NCBI GenBank assembly: GCA_902799345.1
Contig: CADBZW010000020.1
Location: 1 to 50,602, forward strand
DNA: 50,602 nt
Reading direction: 5' to 3'
Origin: an uncultured Bacteroidia bacterium
Lineage (GTDB): Bacteria; Bacteroidota; Bacteroidia; Bacteroidales; F082
Under the pieces are notes generated by a model that was not told the origin of the DNA, made no database searches, and saw only the letters and a list, made by a program, of their open reading frames with translations. Shown here in pieces: positions 9,413 through 16,972 of this stretch. The position numbers and the translations under genes were made by a program. The first letter of the stretch is position 1; each line of letters begins with the position of its first letter.

Positions 9413-10387
9413 TTGCTCCATGCGGCACCTGGCCACGTCGACGGCAAGATACACCGCCCTACGGTAGGAGTCGGGCACAGCCCGGTTCTGATTGGCCACA
9501 TCAAAGGCGGGCCCGTGCATGGGCGCGGCACACACCACAGGCAAGCCTGCCCAATAGTAGGCACTCCCGCCCACCGTCATCATCTTGAGCGGGAACACGC
9601 CTTGGTCGTAGTACATGGCCAATACCGCATCGTATTTCTTCCATTGCCCGTTGACAAACAGCTGCGACGCCGAGAAAGGCCCAAAGGCCAAGATATCCTT
9701 GCGCTGCGCCTCCTCGACCGCTTTCAGCACCTTGTCGTCGGCGCCGGAAACACCATGAGGGTTGATGCCCATGACAGCGATCTTGGGCGCATTGATGCCG
9801 AAGTCCGTCTTCAATGCAGCTGACAAGGTGGCCATTCTCGTCGCCAGCATGCGCTCGTCGATTTGGGCAAGCGCGGCTTCCAAAGGCATGTCGTCGGTGG
9901 CCAACGCAATGCGCATCATGTCGTTCACCATCACACGCAACGGCGCAGCATCCTTGTAATGCGAGAGCAGAAACTCTTGGTTGTATTGCGCCACCTTAGG
10001 GCTGTCGGGGGCCATCACCAAGGCATCGGCAAGGCCGTTGAACACGTCGTCAAACGCCTTTTTCATCGAAATCACCGACATCTGGGTCGACACCTCCGTG
10101 GCAGCACCCGGCTCAATCTTCAACTCGTTCTCCACGATGTTGATGATATTGAACTTGTTGACGCCCACCTGACGCACGTCACGTGTCAAGGCATAGTTGG
10201 GCGCATCCATGCCGAAGTTCTTCTTGTAGTAGGAAAACGCCTTCGACTGGCCATACAAGACCGGCGTCAACATTTCGAACATCCGAGCATCGGCAAAAGT
10301 CTTCAACATGATTTCATAGCCGATGCCGTTGAGGTCGCCGTGGCTCAACGCCACCTTCGGCAGTGGGTGGGTAGGAGTTTCTTGCAT
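9410..10387 (-). CDS. PdxA-like dehydrogenase lacking key ligands
   Basis: 325 residues along the whole PdxA (4-hydroxythreonine-4-phosphate dehydrogenase) fold: HGDLNGIGYEI near the N-terminus, GINPHG (207-212), GPFSASQLF, then DQGVFPLK and MHGPAFDVA. The start at 10387 is preferred because the promoter at 10433-10463 places transcription start at about 10426, downstream of the longer frame's first ATG. Several signature positions differ from authentic PdxA. The TAPINK motif reads MAPDSPK, the THxPL metal histidine is Asp166 (TDDMPL), and YHDQG reads YYDQG (Tyr260). Only His211 of the three usual metal histidines remains. It may be inactive as PdxA or have another substrate, so I give no gene symbol. 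Confidence 0.75.
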   Translation of the reverse strand: MQETPTHPLPKVALSHGDLNGIGYEIMLKTFADARMFEMLTPVLYGQSKAFSYYKKNFGMDAPNYALTRDVRQVGVNKFNIINIVENELKIEPGAATEVSTQMSVISMKKAFDDVFNGLADALVMAPDSPKVAQYNQEFLLSHYKDAAPLRVMVNDMMRIALATDDMPLEAALAQIDERMLATRMATLSAALKTDFGINAPKIAVMGINPHGVSGADDKVLKAVEEAQRKDILAFGPFSASQLFVNGQWKKYDAVLAMYYDQGVFPLKMMTVGGSAYYWAGLPVVCAAPMHGPAFDVANQNRAVPDSYRRAVYLAVDVARCRMEQ

Positions 10388-10432
10388 AACGTCAATTTTT
10401 AGAATGTTGAATTTCAACATGAAAACAACCTT

Positions 10433-10463
10433 CAAAAATAGACAATAAAATCAAAAAAACAAA
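10433..10463 (-). promoter_or_regulatory. Promoter, -33 and -7 elements
   Basis: On the minus strand, TTTG (complement of 10460-10463) and TATTTTTG (complement of 10433-10440) are separated by 19 bases, a near-perfect Bacteroidetes promoter. It decides the start of the PdxA-like gene. Confidence 0.75.
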
Positions 10464-10481
10464 GAAAAGCGTTGATTTTTA

Positions 10482-11759
10482 TCAAAAAAGTGCCTTTTCG
10501 AAGCCTTGCATGATGATTTTGGTCGCCCCAACCTGCGATTCGAGGTAGTTTCGGCAGGTTTCGGAGGCTTGTGCATAGAACGCCTCGTCGTTCATCAAAC
10601 GGAGGAAAATCGCCTCCAGCTCCGCCGCATCGCGAACGGAGAACGCCCCTTGCAAGGCCACCAAGTCCACGGCCTCCTTGAAGCTCTTGTGCTTGGGCCC
10701 AAACACCACGGGGCAGCCAAAGGTGACCGGCTCCTGGATGTTGTGTATGTTGACGCCAAAACCGCCGCCGATGTAGACAAAGCGGGCGTATTGATAAAGT
10801 TGAGAGAGTATACCTATCGTGTTGACCACCAATACTTTATTACCACCCATAGATACACTCGGCTGCGCCTCGGTATGACATGGGGAAAGTGCCGACCATT
10901 CCGTGTAGAGCATCGCCTGCGGGAACATCGTCTTGATGCGTTCCACATGGCTTTCGGAGACGTCGTGAGGGGCGACGATGAGGCAATAGTCGTCGGGCAG
11001 CTTGGGCAGGAAGTCGTTCAGCAGGCGTTCGTCGGGCGGCCAGGTGCTACCCGCGATGATGCATTTACGCCCCTTGATGAAACGCTCCACCTCGGGGAAA
11101 GGCTTCGCCTGCTCGGCGATGGCTGCCACACGGTCGAAGCGGGTGTCGCCACAAAGCGTGACATTGTCGTAGCCCACATTATGCAACAGCGCCACCGTGT
11201 CTTCATCCTGCACAAAGAAATGGGTCACTGCATCGAGTTGCCTGCGAAACCATTTGCCATAGGGCTTGAAGAAGAACGACTTCTCATTGAGAATCAACGA
11301 GATGTAAAACAATGGGATGCCAGCTTTCTTCAAAGCCCGCATATAATTGAACCAAAACTCGTATTTGATGAAAAACGCAGCCACGAAGTGATGGTGCCGC
11401 ACCCATTTGGAGGCATTCCAAGGCGTGTCGGCGGGCAGATACAGGACCTCGTCGGCATACGCATAGTTTTTCCTCACCTCATACCCCGAAGGGGAAAAGA
11501 AGGAAAGAAGGATCTTATACTCAGGATGCGCCTGTTTCAGGGCCTCGATGACGGGACGGCCTTGTTCAAACTCGCCCAACGAGGCGGCATGAAACCAAAC
11601 CCATCGCTCGTTAGGCTCGTCGACGGTATCGGGAATGTAAGCCTTTCTTTGTTGCCACCGGCCTTCTACCCATTGCTTGGCTTTGGGATGGCCCAATAGG
11701 GCCGCCAGCAAGATGCCGAGAGTGTATAAGAGAACGCCTAAGGTAAACAGCACTTGCAT
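10482..11759 (-). CDS. waaA: 3-deoxy-D-manno-octulosonic acid transferase
   Basis: A 425-residue Kdo transferase that adds Kdo to lipid A precursor at the inner membrane. An N-terminal hydrophobic anchor (MQVLFTLGVLLYTLGILLAA) precedes the GT30 domain. HAASLGEFEQ carries the catalytic Glu (~63). Later GSTWPPDE, a donor-site segment, and GGGFGVNIHNIQEP are typical of the family. The ATG at 11759 shares one base with the stop codon of the upstream gene (TGATG), so translation is probably coupled. A short segment around CHTEAQPSVSMGG (10851-10883) is encoded by a palindromic repeat and looks inserted in a loop before KVLVVNTIGILS. The function call is secure. Confidence 0.93.
   Translation of the reverse strand: MQVLFTLGVLLYTLGILLAALLGHPKAKQWVEGRWQQRKAYIPDTVDEPNERWVWFHAASLGEFEQGRPVIEALKQAHPEYKILLSFFSPSGYEVRKNYAYADEVLYLPADTPWNASKWVRHHHFVAAFFIKYEFWFNYMRALKKAGIPLFYISLILNEKSFFFKPYGKWFRRQLDAVTHFFVQDEDTVALLHNVGYDNVTLCGDTRFDRVAAIAEQAKPFPEVERFIKGRKCIIAGSTWPPDERLLNDFLPKLPDDYCLIVAPHDVSESHVERIKTMFPQAMLYTEWSALSPCHTEAQPSVSMGGNKVLVVNTIGILSQLYQYARFVYIGGGFGVNIHNIQEPVTFGCPVVFGPKHKSFKEAVDLVALQGAFSVRDAAELEAIFLRLMNDEAFYAQASETCRNYLESQVGATKIIMQGFEKALF
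10851..10883. repeat. Palindromic repeat copy inside waaA
   Basis: On the minus strand it contains CATGTCATACCGAG and ends in GTATCT with a GC-rich centre. The same 14-mer and a similar end recur inside malQ at 26547-26580. In both genes the frame encodes CHTE. It is a dispersed repeat that is translated here. Confidence 0.6.
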
Positions 11760-12553
11760 CAATAATAATAGTAATTATCTGGTTGGCGCTGGTAGGTCGG
11801 GATGTTCCACGTGACGCGGATACCGTAGTAGAGGTCATTGTAACGCTTGTGAGGATCGGTGTAGCCCACGGGCACGCCGTCGAACACTCGGAAATCATAT
11901 TCGCGGAGGTCGCGGGTGCGGGCATAGGTCACTTCAAGGGCGACGGATAGGTTGAGGAGGCGGTTGTCGCTGAGATAGAGGTAGCCCGTCTCGAGATGGA
12001 AAGCCGGACCTCCACGCATGCGGTCGTAGCCATATTGGTAGTCGCCAGCCACCACAAAAGGCTTGTTTAACATCGTTTCCTGGAAATCGGTGCGGATGCG
12101 GGTGCGGAGATAACCCACGCCACCTTGCACGAAGAAACCGCTATTGGGGTTGGGACGAAACGGGAACAGCTTGCCCACCTCGGCTTGAAAATGGAAGCCA
12201 CGCTGGTCGATCGTCAACTCGGCCATGCTACCGCTGCCGCCGATGATTTCGCCGTCGACGGTGGTGATGCCTTCGCCGAAGATGGAGATACGGTCACCCT
12301 TCACCCTCTTACCAGTGATGAAGTTACCGTTGGCGGTGAACATCCAGTTGGATCCGGTCTTGTAGACAACGCTGCCGCCTATCGAATGGGTGATGCCATA
12401 CAGATCTTTCGTATCCAAAGCGGGCAACTCAAAGGCATAGGTCACCTGAAACATCGCCACGGGAATGGGGTCCTTCATGATGTCCTTGGCAGGCTGTGCA
12501 AAAATTTGGCACAGGCTCCCAAACAAGAAAAGCGGAATCAGTATTCTGCGCAT
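11759..12553 (-). CDS. Outer-membrane beta-barrel-like protein
   Basis: 264 residues. The start at 12553 gives a signal peptide (MRRILIPLFLFGSLCQIFAQ); the longer frame from 12625 would begin inside the divergent promoter. The mature part alternates hydrophobic and polar residues with many Gly and Tyr (GFFVQGGVGYLRTRI, FHLETGYLYL) and ends YYGIRVTWNIP followed by a Tyr-rich tail. That pattern is typical of small outer-membrane barrels. No named family is recognised. It is co-transcribed with and translationally coupled to waaA (TGATG junction), so a role in the envelope is plausible. Confidence 0.7.
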   Translation of the reverse strand: MRRILIPLFLFGSLCQIFAQPAKDIMKDPIPVAMFQVTYAFELPALDTKDLYGITHSIGGSVVYKTGSNWMFTANGNFITGKRVKGDRISIFGEGITTVDGEIIGGSGSMAELTIDQRGFHFQAEVGKLFPFRPNPNSGFFVQGGVGYLRTRIRTDFQETMLNKPFVVAGDYQYGYDRMRGGPAFHLETGYLYLSDNRLLNLSVALEVTYARTRDLREYDFRVFDGVPVGYTDPHKRYNDLYYGIRVTWNIPTYQRQPDNYYYY

Positions 12554-12602
12554 AATAATTCTTTTTTTATTCAACGAGCAATCGTCGGTTTTAGTATTGC
12601 GA

Positions 12603-12624
12603 TGCAAAAATACGTATTTTTGCA
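12603..12624. promoter_or_regulatory. Divergent palindromic -7 elements
   Basis: A perfect 22-base palindrome centred on TACGTA carries TATTTTTG on the plus strand (12615-12622) and the same element on the minus strand (complement of 12605-12612). It would start transcription toward both the M16 peptidase and the outer-membrane protein/waaA operon. The -33 elements are weak on both sides. Confidence 0.6.
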
Positions 12625-12640
12625 CGCAATTAATCGAAAA

Positions 12641-13882
12641 ATGCTGGAAAACAAATATAGTGAAGCCGTCCTACCTAACGGCATTAGGCTGATACATAAA
12701 GAAAAACACGGCGAAATCGCCCACTTGGTGCTGATGGTGGAGACGGGCACACGCGACGAATTGGCCCACGAAAACGGCCTCGCCCACTTCGTGGAACACA
12801 CCATCTTCAAAGGCACACAGAGCCGCAAGGCCTACCACATCCTGAGCTGCCTCGACAACGTGGGTGGCGACCTCAACGCCTTCACCACCAAGGAGGAGAC
12901 CTGCATACAGGCCACATTCCTCAAGCAGCACTACAAGCGGAGCCTCGACCTCTTCGCCGACATCGCCTTCCATTCCACCTTCCCCGAGAACGAGCTGAAC
13001 AAGGAGAAGGAAGTCATCCTAGACGAAATCAACTCGTATCTCGACTCACCCTCCGACGAGATCTACGACCTGTTTGAGGAGATGGTCTTCAAGGGGCATC
13101 CGTTGTCGCGCAACATCTTGGGTACCACAGCATTGGTGAAAGGCTTCCGCCAACAGGACATTCTCGACTTCATGGCGCACAACTACAGCACCGACCAGAT
13201 GGTGCTGGCCAGCATCGGCGACATCAGCTTCAAGGAGTTGGAACGGATGGTTATGCACTATTTTGGCGGCCAGCCGGCACACCTTATTAATAAAAAAAGG
13301 GAGACCTTCGACAGCTACAAGCCCGAAAACCGCACTGCCAAACGCAACAACCATCTGAGCCACTGCATCATCGGCGGCTTGGCGCCCGAGTTCAGCAGCC
13401 CTATGCGCATGCCCATCGTCATGCTCAACAACGTGCTCGGCGGTCCCGCCATGAGTTCGCGCCTAGGATTGAACATCCGCGAGAAATACGGTTTCGCCTA
13501 CAGCATCGAGTCGCAATACACGGCCTACAGCGATGTTGGCCTCATCAACGTCTACATGGGCGTCGACCCCGACTCGTTGGAGCGCGCCATTGAGTTGGTG
13601 CACAAGGAATTGGACAAACTCTGCACGCAGAAGTTAGGCACCTTGCAGTTGCATCACGCCAAGCAGCAACTCATCGGGCAGGTCGCGTTGAGTTATGAGA
13701 GCGGTATGAACGAGCTATTGAGCGCCACGCGTTCCCTCCTCATGGGCGAGCCTATCGAATACATGGACGACATCATCCGCAACGTGGAGGCTGTCACCGC
13801 CGACGACATCTTGGAGGTGGCCAATCGGGTATTCGATGAAAAACAATTGAGTCGGATTGTCTTTGAAGGCGATACCCCGTAG
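12641..13882 (+). CDS. M16 family zinc metallopeptidase
   Basis: A 413-residue insulinase/processing-peptidase-type protease. The inverted zinc motif HFVEH is at residues 49-53, with the distal Glu in the following helix (NKEKEVILDEI). The N- and C-terminal M16 half-domains are both present, the second with GPAMSSRLGLNIREKYGFAYSI. I start at 12641 (MLENKYSEAVLPNG) because the -7 element at 12615-12622 puts transcription start near 12630. The stop codon TAG lies inside the first REP palindrome, so the last residues (Asp-Thr-Pro) come from repeat sequence. Probably cytoplasmic or periplasmic; no signal peptide is seen. Substrate unknown. Confidence 0.9.
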   Translation: MLENKYSEAVLPNGIRLIHKEKHGEIAHLVLMVETGTRDELAHENGLAHFVEHTIFKGTQSRKAYHILSCLDNVGGDLNAFTTKEETCIQATFLKQHYKRSLDLFADIAFHSTFPENELNKEKEVILDEINSYLDSPSDEIYDLFEEMVFKGHPLSRNILGTTALVKGFRQQDILDFMAHNYSTDQMVLASIGDISFKELERMVMHYFGGQPAHLINKKRETFDSYKPENRTAKRNNHLSHCIIGGLAPEFSSPMRMPIVMLNNVLGGPAMSSRLGLNIREKYGFAYSIESQYTAYSDVGLINVYMGVDPDSLERAIELVHKELDKLCTQKLGTLQLHHAKQQLIGQVALSYESGMNELLSATRSLLMGEPIEYMDDIIRNVEAVTADDILEVANRVFDEKQLSRIVFEGDTP

Positions 13883-14097
13883 GGGTTTCCTCTTCATAAT
13901 AGCCGTAAAGCGCTAAATATCACACTACCCCGTAGGGGTTATCTTTTCATAACCAGCAAACGCCAATACCATAAAAACTACCCCATAGGGGTTATCATTT
14001 AATAACTAACAACACTTAACTCACTCCAGCAGTACCCCGTAGGGGTTCACTTCTCATAACAAACACCAATCCGATAAATAATACCCCGTAGGGGTTT
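13873..14097 (+). repeat. REP-like palindrome array, left block (5 copies)
   Basis: Five copies of CCCCGTAGGGG (one is CCCCATAGGGG) lie at 13875, 13928, 13981, 14035 and 14084, 49-54 bases apart. Most are followed by a conserved T-rich tail ending near CATAA. All are in the same orientation. The block fills the gap between the M16 gene, whose stop is inside copy 1, and the transposase. Confidence 0.88.
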
Positions 14098-14106
14098 TCT
14101 ACAAAG

Positions 14107-14568
14107 ATGGCAAACACATACAATCAAATCTACATCCATTTAGTCTTCGCAGTGAAATACCGCGATGCCGTCATCGACAAATCATGGCGCCAAGAGCTCT
14201 ACCAATACATCATCGGCCTGATTGCAAACAGAGGCCACAAAGTTTATGCTATCGGTGGAATGAGCGACCATATCCACATTTTGGTGAGCCTGTCGCCCAA
14301 ACAAGCCATTTCAGAATTGGTGCTGGAAGTGAAGAGGGCCACGTCATTGTGGATAAAAGAAAAGCAATTTGTTAGATGCCAGTTTGCTTGGCAAGAAGGG
14401 TTCGGTGCGTTTTCGTATGGCAAATCACAGGTGGATAATGTTGTAAAGTACATCCAGAACCAAGAAAATCATCATGCAAAGCGATCATTCAGGGATGAAT
14501 ATGTATCATTCTTGAAATTATTTGGCATCGAATATGATGATAGATATGTGTTTCGTGAGATGGAATAA
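14107..14568 (+). CDS. IS200/RAYT-like Y1 transposase
   Basis: A 153-residue single-strand DNA transposase of the Y1 HUH superfamily. The HUH motif is His55-Ile-His57 (SDHIHILVSL), and the nucleophile is probably Tyr115 in VVKYIQNQ. The length and the FAWQEGFGAFSY segment match the short IS200-like proteins common in Bacteroidetes. The gene is AT-richer than its neighbours. It lies between blocks of short palindromes that point one way on the left and mostly the other way on the right. That is the arrangement of REP-associated tyrosine transposases (RAYTs), so the protein may mobilise the REPs rather than itself. The ORF is intact. Confidence 0.88.
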   Translation: MANTYNQIYIHLVFAVKYRDAVIDKSWRQELYQYIIGLIANRGHKVYAIGGMSDHIHILVSLSPKQAISELVLEVKRATSLWIKEKQFVRCQFAWQEGFGAFSYGKSQVDNVVKYIQNQENHHAKRSFRDEYVSFLKLFGIEYDDRYVFREME

Positions 14569-14577
14569 CAATGGAAA

Positions 14578-14990
14578 GAAAACCCCTACGGGGTAAAGTA
14601 AATGTAGAGAATCGGCCGTTTCAATTAAAAGAAAGCCCCTACGGGGCAGTGTAACAAAAAAAGACGCTTCATTCAATTAAAAGAAAGCCCCTACGGGGCA
14701 AGTTAACAATAAATAAGGCGCTTCCGTCAATTAAAAGGGAGCCCCTACGGGGCAGTGCAACGACAAAAAGCAACTCTTTCCATTATAAGACAACCCATAC
14801 GGAGGCAAGTAACAAAAGCAACACTTTCCATTATAGGACAGCTCCTACGGGGGCAAGTAACTCAGCATAAAAGCGCAGGACCATAAAGACAAGTTCTAAA
14901 ACTGCCCCGTAGGGGCTGACTCTTAATAAACGACAGCCGCAAATAATAAAAACTACCCCGTAGGGGTTTCCTCTTCATAATAGCAGAAAA
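14578..14990 (-). repeat. REP-like palindrome array, right block (8 copies)
   Basis: Six copies read CCCCTACGGGG or close variants (14583, 14636, 14688, 14742, 14794, 14842; the last two degenerate), inverted relative to the left block. Two more in the forward orientation (14905 and 14956) follow. Spacing is about 48-63 bases. The last copy, with its tail, is nearly identical to the first copy of the left block. Confidence 0.88.
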
Positions 14991-15315
14991 AACACTAAGA
15001 TTCCGTTTTAAGTGGAATATTTTAATTTAAAGCGGTATTTTTATGGCTTAAAACAACTTCAAGTCTAAAATGTGCATTTTTTATTTCCCTCACTTACAGC
15101 AACATAGCTCCCCTAACGAAAAATAATTAAAAAAACACTTGACAAAAGTCATTTCAGATTGTAATATTGCAACATGAAACAATAAAATATCAAACTAAAG
15201 CGGAAATAATCAATCTGAAATAATTAAAAACAAAACGGGGTCTGGCCAAAAAACACGACATGAAACTTCATTAACTTCATTTTTCACGAAGCCCTCCCTC
15301 AAAGGAACAAAACGT
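14991..15315. other. Gene-free AT-rich spacer
   Basis: No ORF with coding character was found on either strand. The stretch is AT-rich. TTG at about 15153 followed after some 20 bases by TAATATTG is a possible variant promoter reading right. Nothing else is recognised. Confidence 0.5.
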
Positions 15316-15384
15316 AAGTGCTTCTTTTCATAATGATTTGGTTTTAGTTGTTTTATTGGGGCGGCGCCAGCGCCGCCCCAATTG
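15316..15384 (+). repeat. 35-base direct repeat copy 1 plus GC hairpin
   Basis: Bases 15316-15350 match 16861-16895 at 33 of 35 positions. Immediately after comes a perfect GC-rich hairpin (GGGGCGGCGC / GCGCCGCCCC, 15355-15383). The hairpin lies 45 bases before the next start codon and could act as a terminator or attenuator. Confidence 0.65.
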
Positions 15385-15428
15385 AAAAAGACGAAAAACG
15401 GTATTACTAACATAAAACATAAAAAGCC

Positions 15429-16856
15429 ATGAAAACAAAACTTTACTCCCTCCTCACCGGCCTGCTGATGGCCGCCTGTTTTACGAGCTACGGACAGGAA
15501 ATCGTCGGCACCCTCACCACTCCTGCCACTAGTTTCTATGGCGGCATTGTGGAGACCTCTGATGGCGGATTCCTCATCGGATGCTGCACCAACCTATACA
15601 ACAGAGGATACATGGTCTACAAAGTCGCCCCCGAAGGCGCCTTTCTCGACAGCGTTCGTTTTCCCGGCATCTACGACATGCTGGAGGTTCCGAGCGAACC
15701 CGACCTGACACTGTTGTATGGTTATGAAATCGAAGCCAACTTCTACCAGCTCACACTCACGCTCATTGACGATGACCTCAATGTGGTCAACGAAGCCAGC
15801 ATCCCCATCGGCGAGTATGACTATGATTTCTGGGACGGCTTCGTCTTTGTCTCTCCCAACGGCGAGATCCTTTTCCCCTATAGTGTTAACATGAATGACG
15901 TGTTCCACATCATGCGTATCGCCTTGGACGGTACGGTATTGGAGGACAAGGCTTTCGACGAGATTCCTTGCGGCACTTGGGACAGCGAAGGCACCAACGA
16001 CTCGATGGTGTATTATTCTGACGTCAACGTCTTTACCGAGTCGCCCTTAACCTACAATTGTCTGGGTATCTACAAGAACGCAGAAGACACGACCATCGTG
16101 GTCAACCGCCTCATGGACGAGAACCTGAACCTCATCGAAACCATCGAATATGCATCATACGACCCTGACGCGATTTTCGGTCCAGAGGGCTTCACCTTCG
16201 TCTCCACACTTGGTGCCGAGGCCTCAACACGCAAGACCTACCTTTCCACCTCGATGCGGATGCACAACATGACAACATCCACCATTATCAGATACGACAG
16301 CGACAACCATCCCGATGCCTGGCGAAGATTTACAAGCTACTCACGACCTGGCTATTTAGTGGCCAAAGAAGAAAACAGCTTATACTTCACATATTCAAGT
16401 AATTACAGAATTTCTCTCTATCGTTTAGACGGCGATCTCAACACCCTTTGGCACACTACACTGCCCAGTCCGACTTCAGCAATCACCTCCATACACACGA
16501 TGAAAACCTTTAAAAACGGAGACCTCGTCGTTGGATATAGCATCTATGAGCAAGGCGAGCCTTACGCCAACTACTGCATTGTCCATGACAACACCCTGGA
16601 CGGTATGGACGAACCCATACACGCCGAAAAGCCCTTCGAACTGTATCCCAACCCCACAAAAGGCACCATAACTCTCCGATTCACGAAAAGCGAGCCTACA
16701 AACGTGGAAGTATATGACCTCACAGGCCGTCTGATGATCACAAAAACCAATGGCCTGGAACGACTCGACATGAGCGCAATGCCCACAGGGGTATATATGC
16801 TGCATGTCACCATGAAAGACGGGATAAGCTACAACGAAAAGATCCTAAAAGAATAA
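15429..16856 (+). CDS. T9SS-sorted secreted protein, function unknown
   Basis: 475 residues with a signal peptide (MKTKLYSLLTGLLMAACFTSYGQ). The middle ~380 residues have regular beta-rich repeats (for example GGIVETSDGGFLIG, VYKVAPEGAF) resembling propeller blades, but no enzyme motif. The C-terminus is a T9SS type A domain: LYPNPTKGTI (~405), VEVYDLTGRLM, PTGVYMLHV. The lipobox-like MAAC is followed by more hydrophobic residues, and the YGQ cleavage site fits signal peptidase I better. The gene is bracketed by two copies of a 35-base direct repeat, each followed by a hairpin. Confidence 0.82.
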   Translation: MKTKLYSLLTGLLMAACFTSYGQEIVGTLTTPATSFYGGIVETSDGGFLIGCCTNLYNRGYMVYKVAPEGAFLDSVRFPGIYDMLEVPSEPDLTLLYGYEIEANFYQLTLTLIDDDLNVVNEASIPIGEYDYDFWDGFVFVSPNGEILFPYSVNMNDVFHIMRIALDGTVLEDKAFDEIPCGTWDSEGTNDSMVYYSDVNVFTESPLTYNCLGIYKNAEDTTIVVNRLMDENLNLIETIEYASYDPDAIFGPEGFTFVSTLGAEASTRKTYLSTSMRMHNMTTSTIIRYDSDNHPDAWRRFTSYSRPGYLVAKEENSLYFTYSSNYRISLYRLDGDLNTLWHTTLPSPTSAITSIHTMKTFKNGDLVVGYSIYEQGEPYANYCIVHDNTLDGMDEPIHAEKPFELYPNPTKGTITLRFTKSEPTNVEVYDLTGRLMITKTNGLERLDMSAMPTGVYMLHVTMKDGISYNEKILKE

Positions 16857-16860
16857 CAGC

Positions 16861-16926
16861 AAGTGCTTTCTTTCATAATGATTTGGTTTTAGTTGATTTG
16901 TAGAGACGGTGCAACACCGTCTCTAC
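16861..16926 (+). repeat. 35-base direct repeat copy 2 plus GTAGAGACG hairpin
   Basis: The second copy of the direct repeat (16861-16895) is followed by a hairpin with arms GTAGAGACGGTG and CACCGTCTCTAC. The arm start GTAGAGACG also occurs in the repeat inside malQ. It may act as the terminator of the upstream gene. Confidence 0.65.
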
Positions 16927-16972
16927 TATTTATTACAGATTTGCGGAAGATTTGCTTCCAAAACAAACCAAA

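Noticed and set aside
12125-12640. N-terminal extension of the M16 peptidase frame upstream of 12641
   Set aside because: The extension is antisense to the outer-membrane-protein gene and lies upstream of the -7 element at 12615-12622, so it would not be transcribed.
13873-14990. CRISPR array at the palindrome blocks
   Set aside because: The repeat unit is only 11 bases with a degenerate tail, copies change orientation, spacers vary and share tail sequence, and no cas gene is near. It fits REP elements instead.
14991-15428. A small RNA or short gene in the gap after the REP array
   Set aside because: Apart from the direct repeat and GC hairpin near the right end, there is no terminator-bounded unit, no conserved fold I recognise and no ORF with coding character.
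15429-16856. Lipoprotein call from the MAAC sequence in the signal peptide
   Set aside because: Hydrophobic residues continue after the Cys and a standard cleavage site (YGQ) follows; T9SS substrates normally use signal peptidase I.
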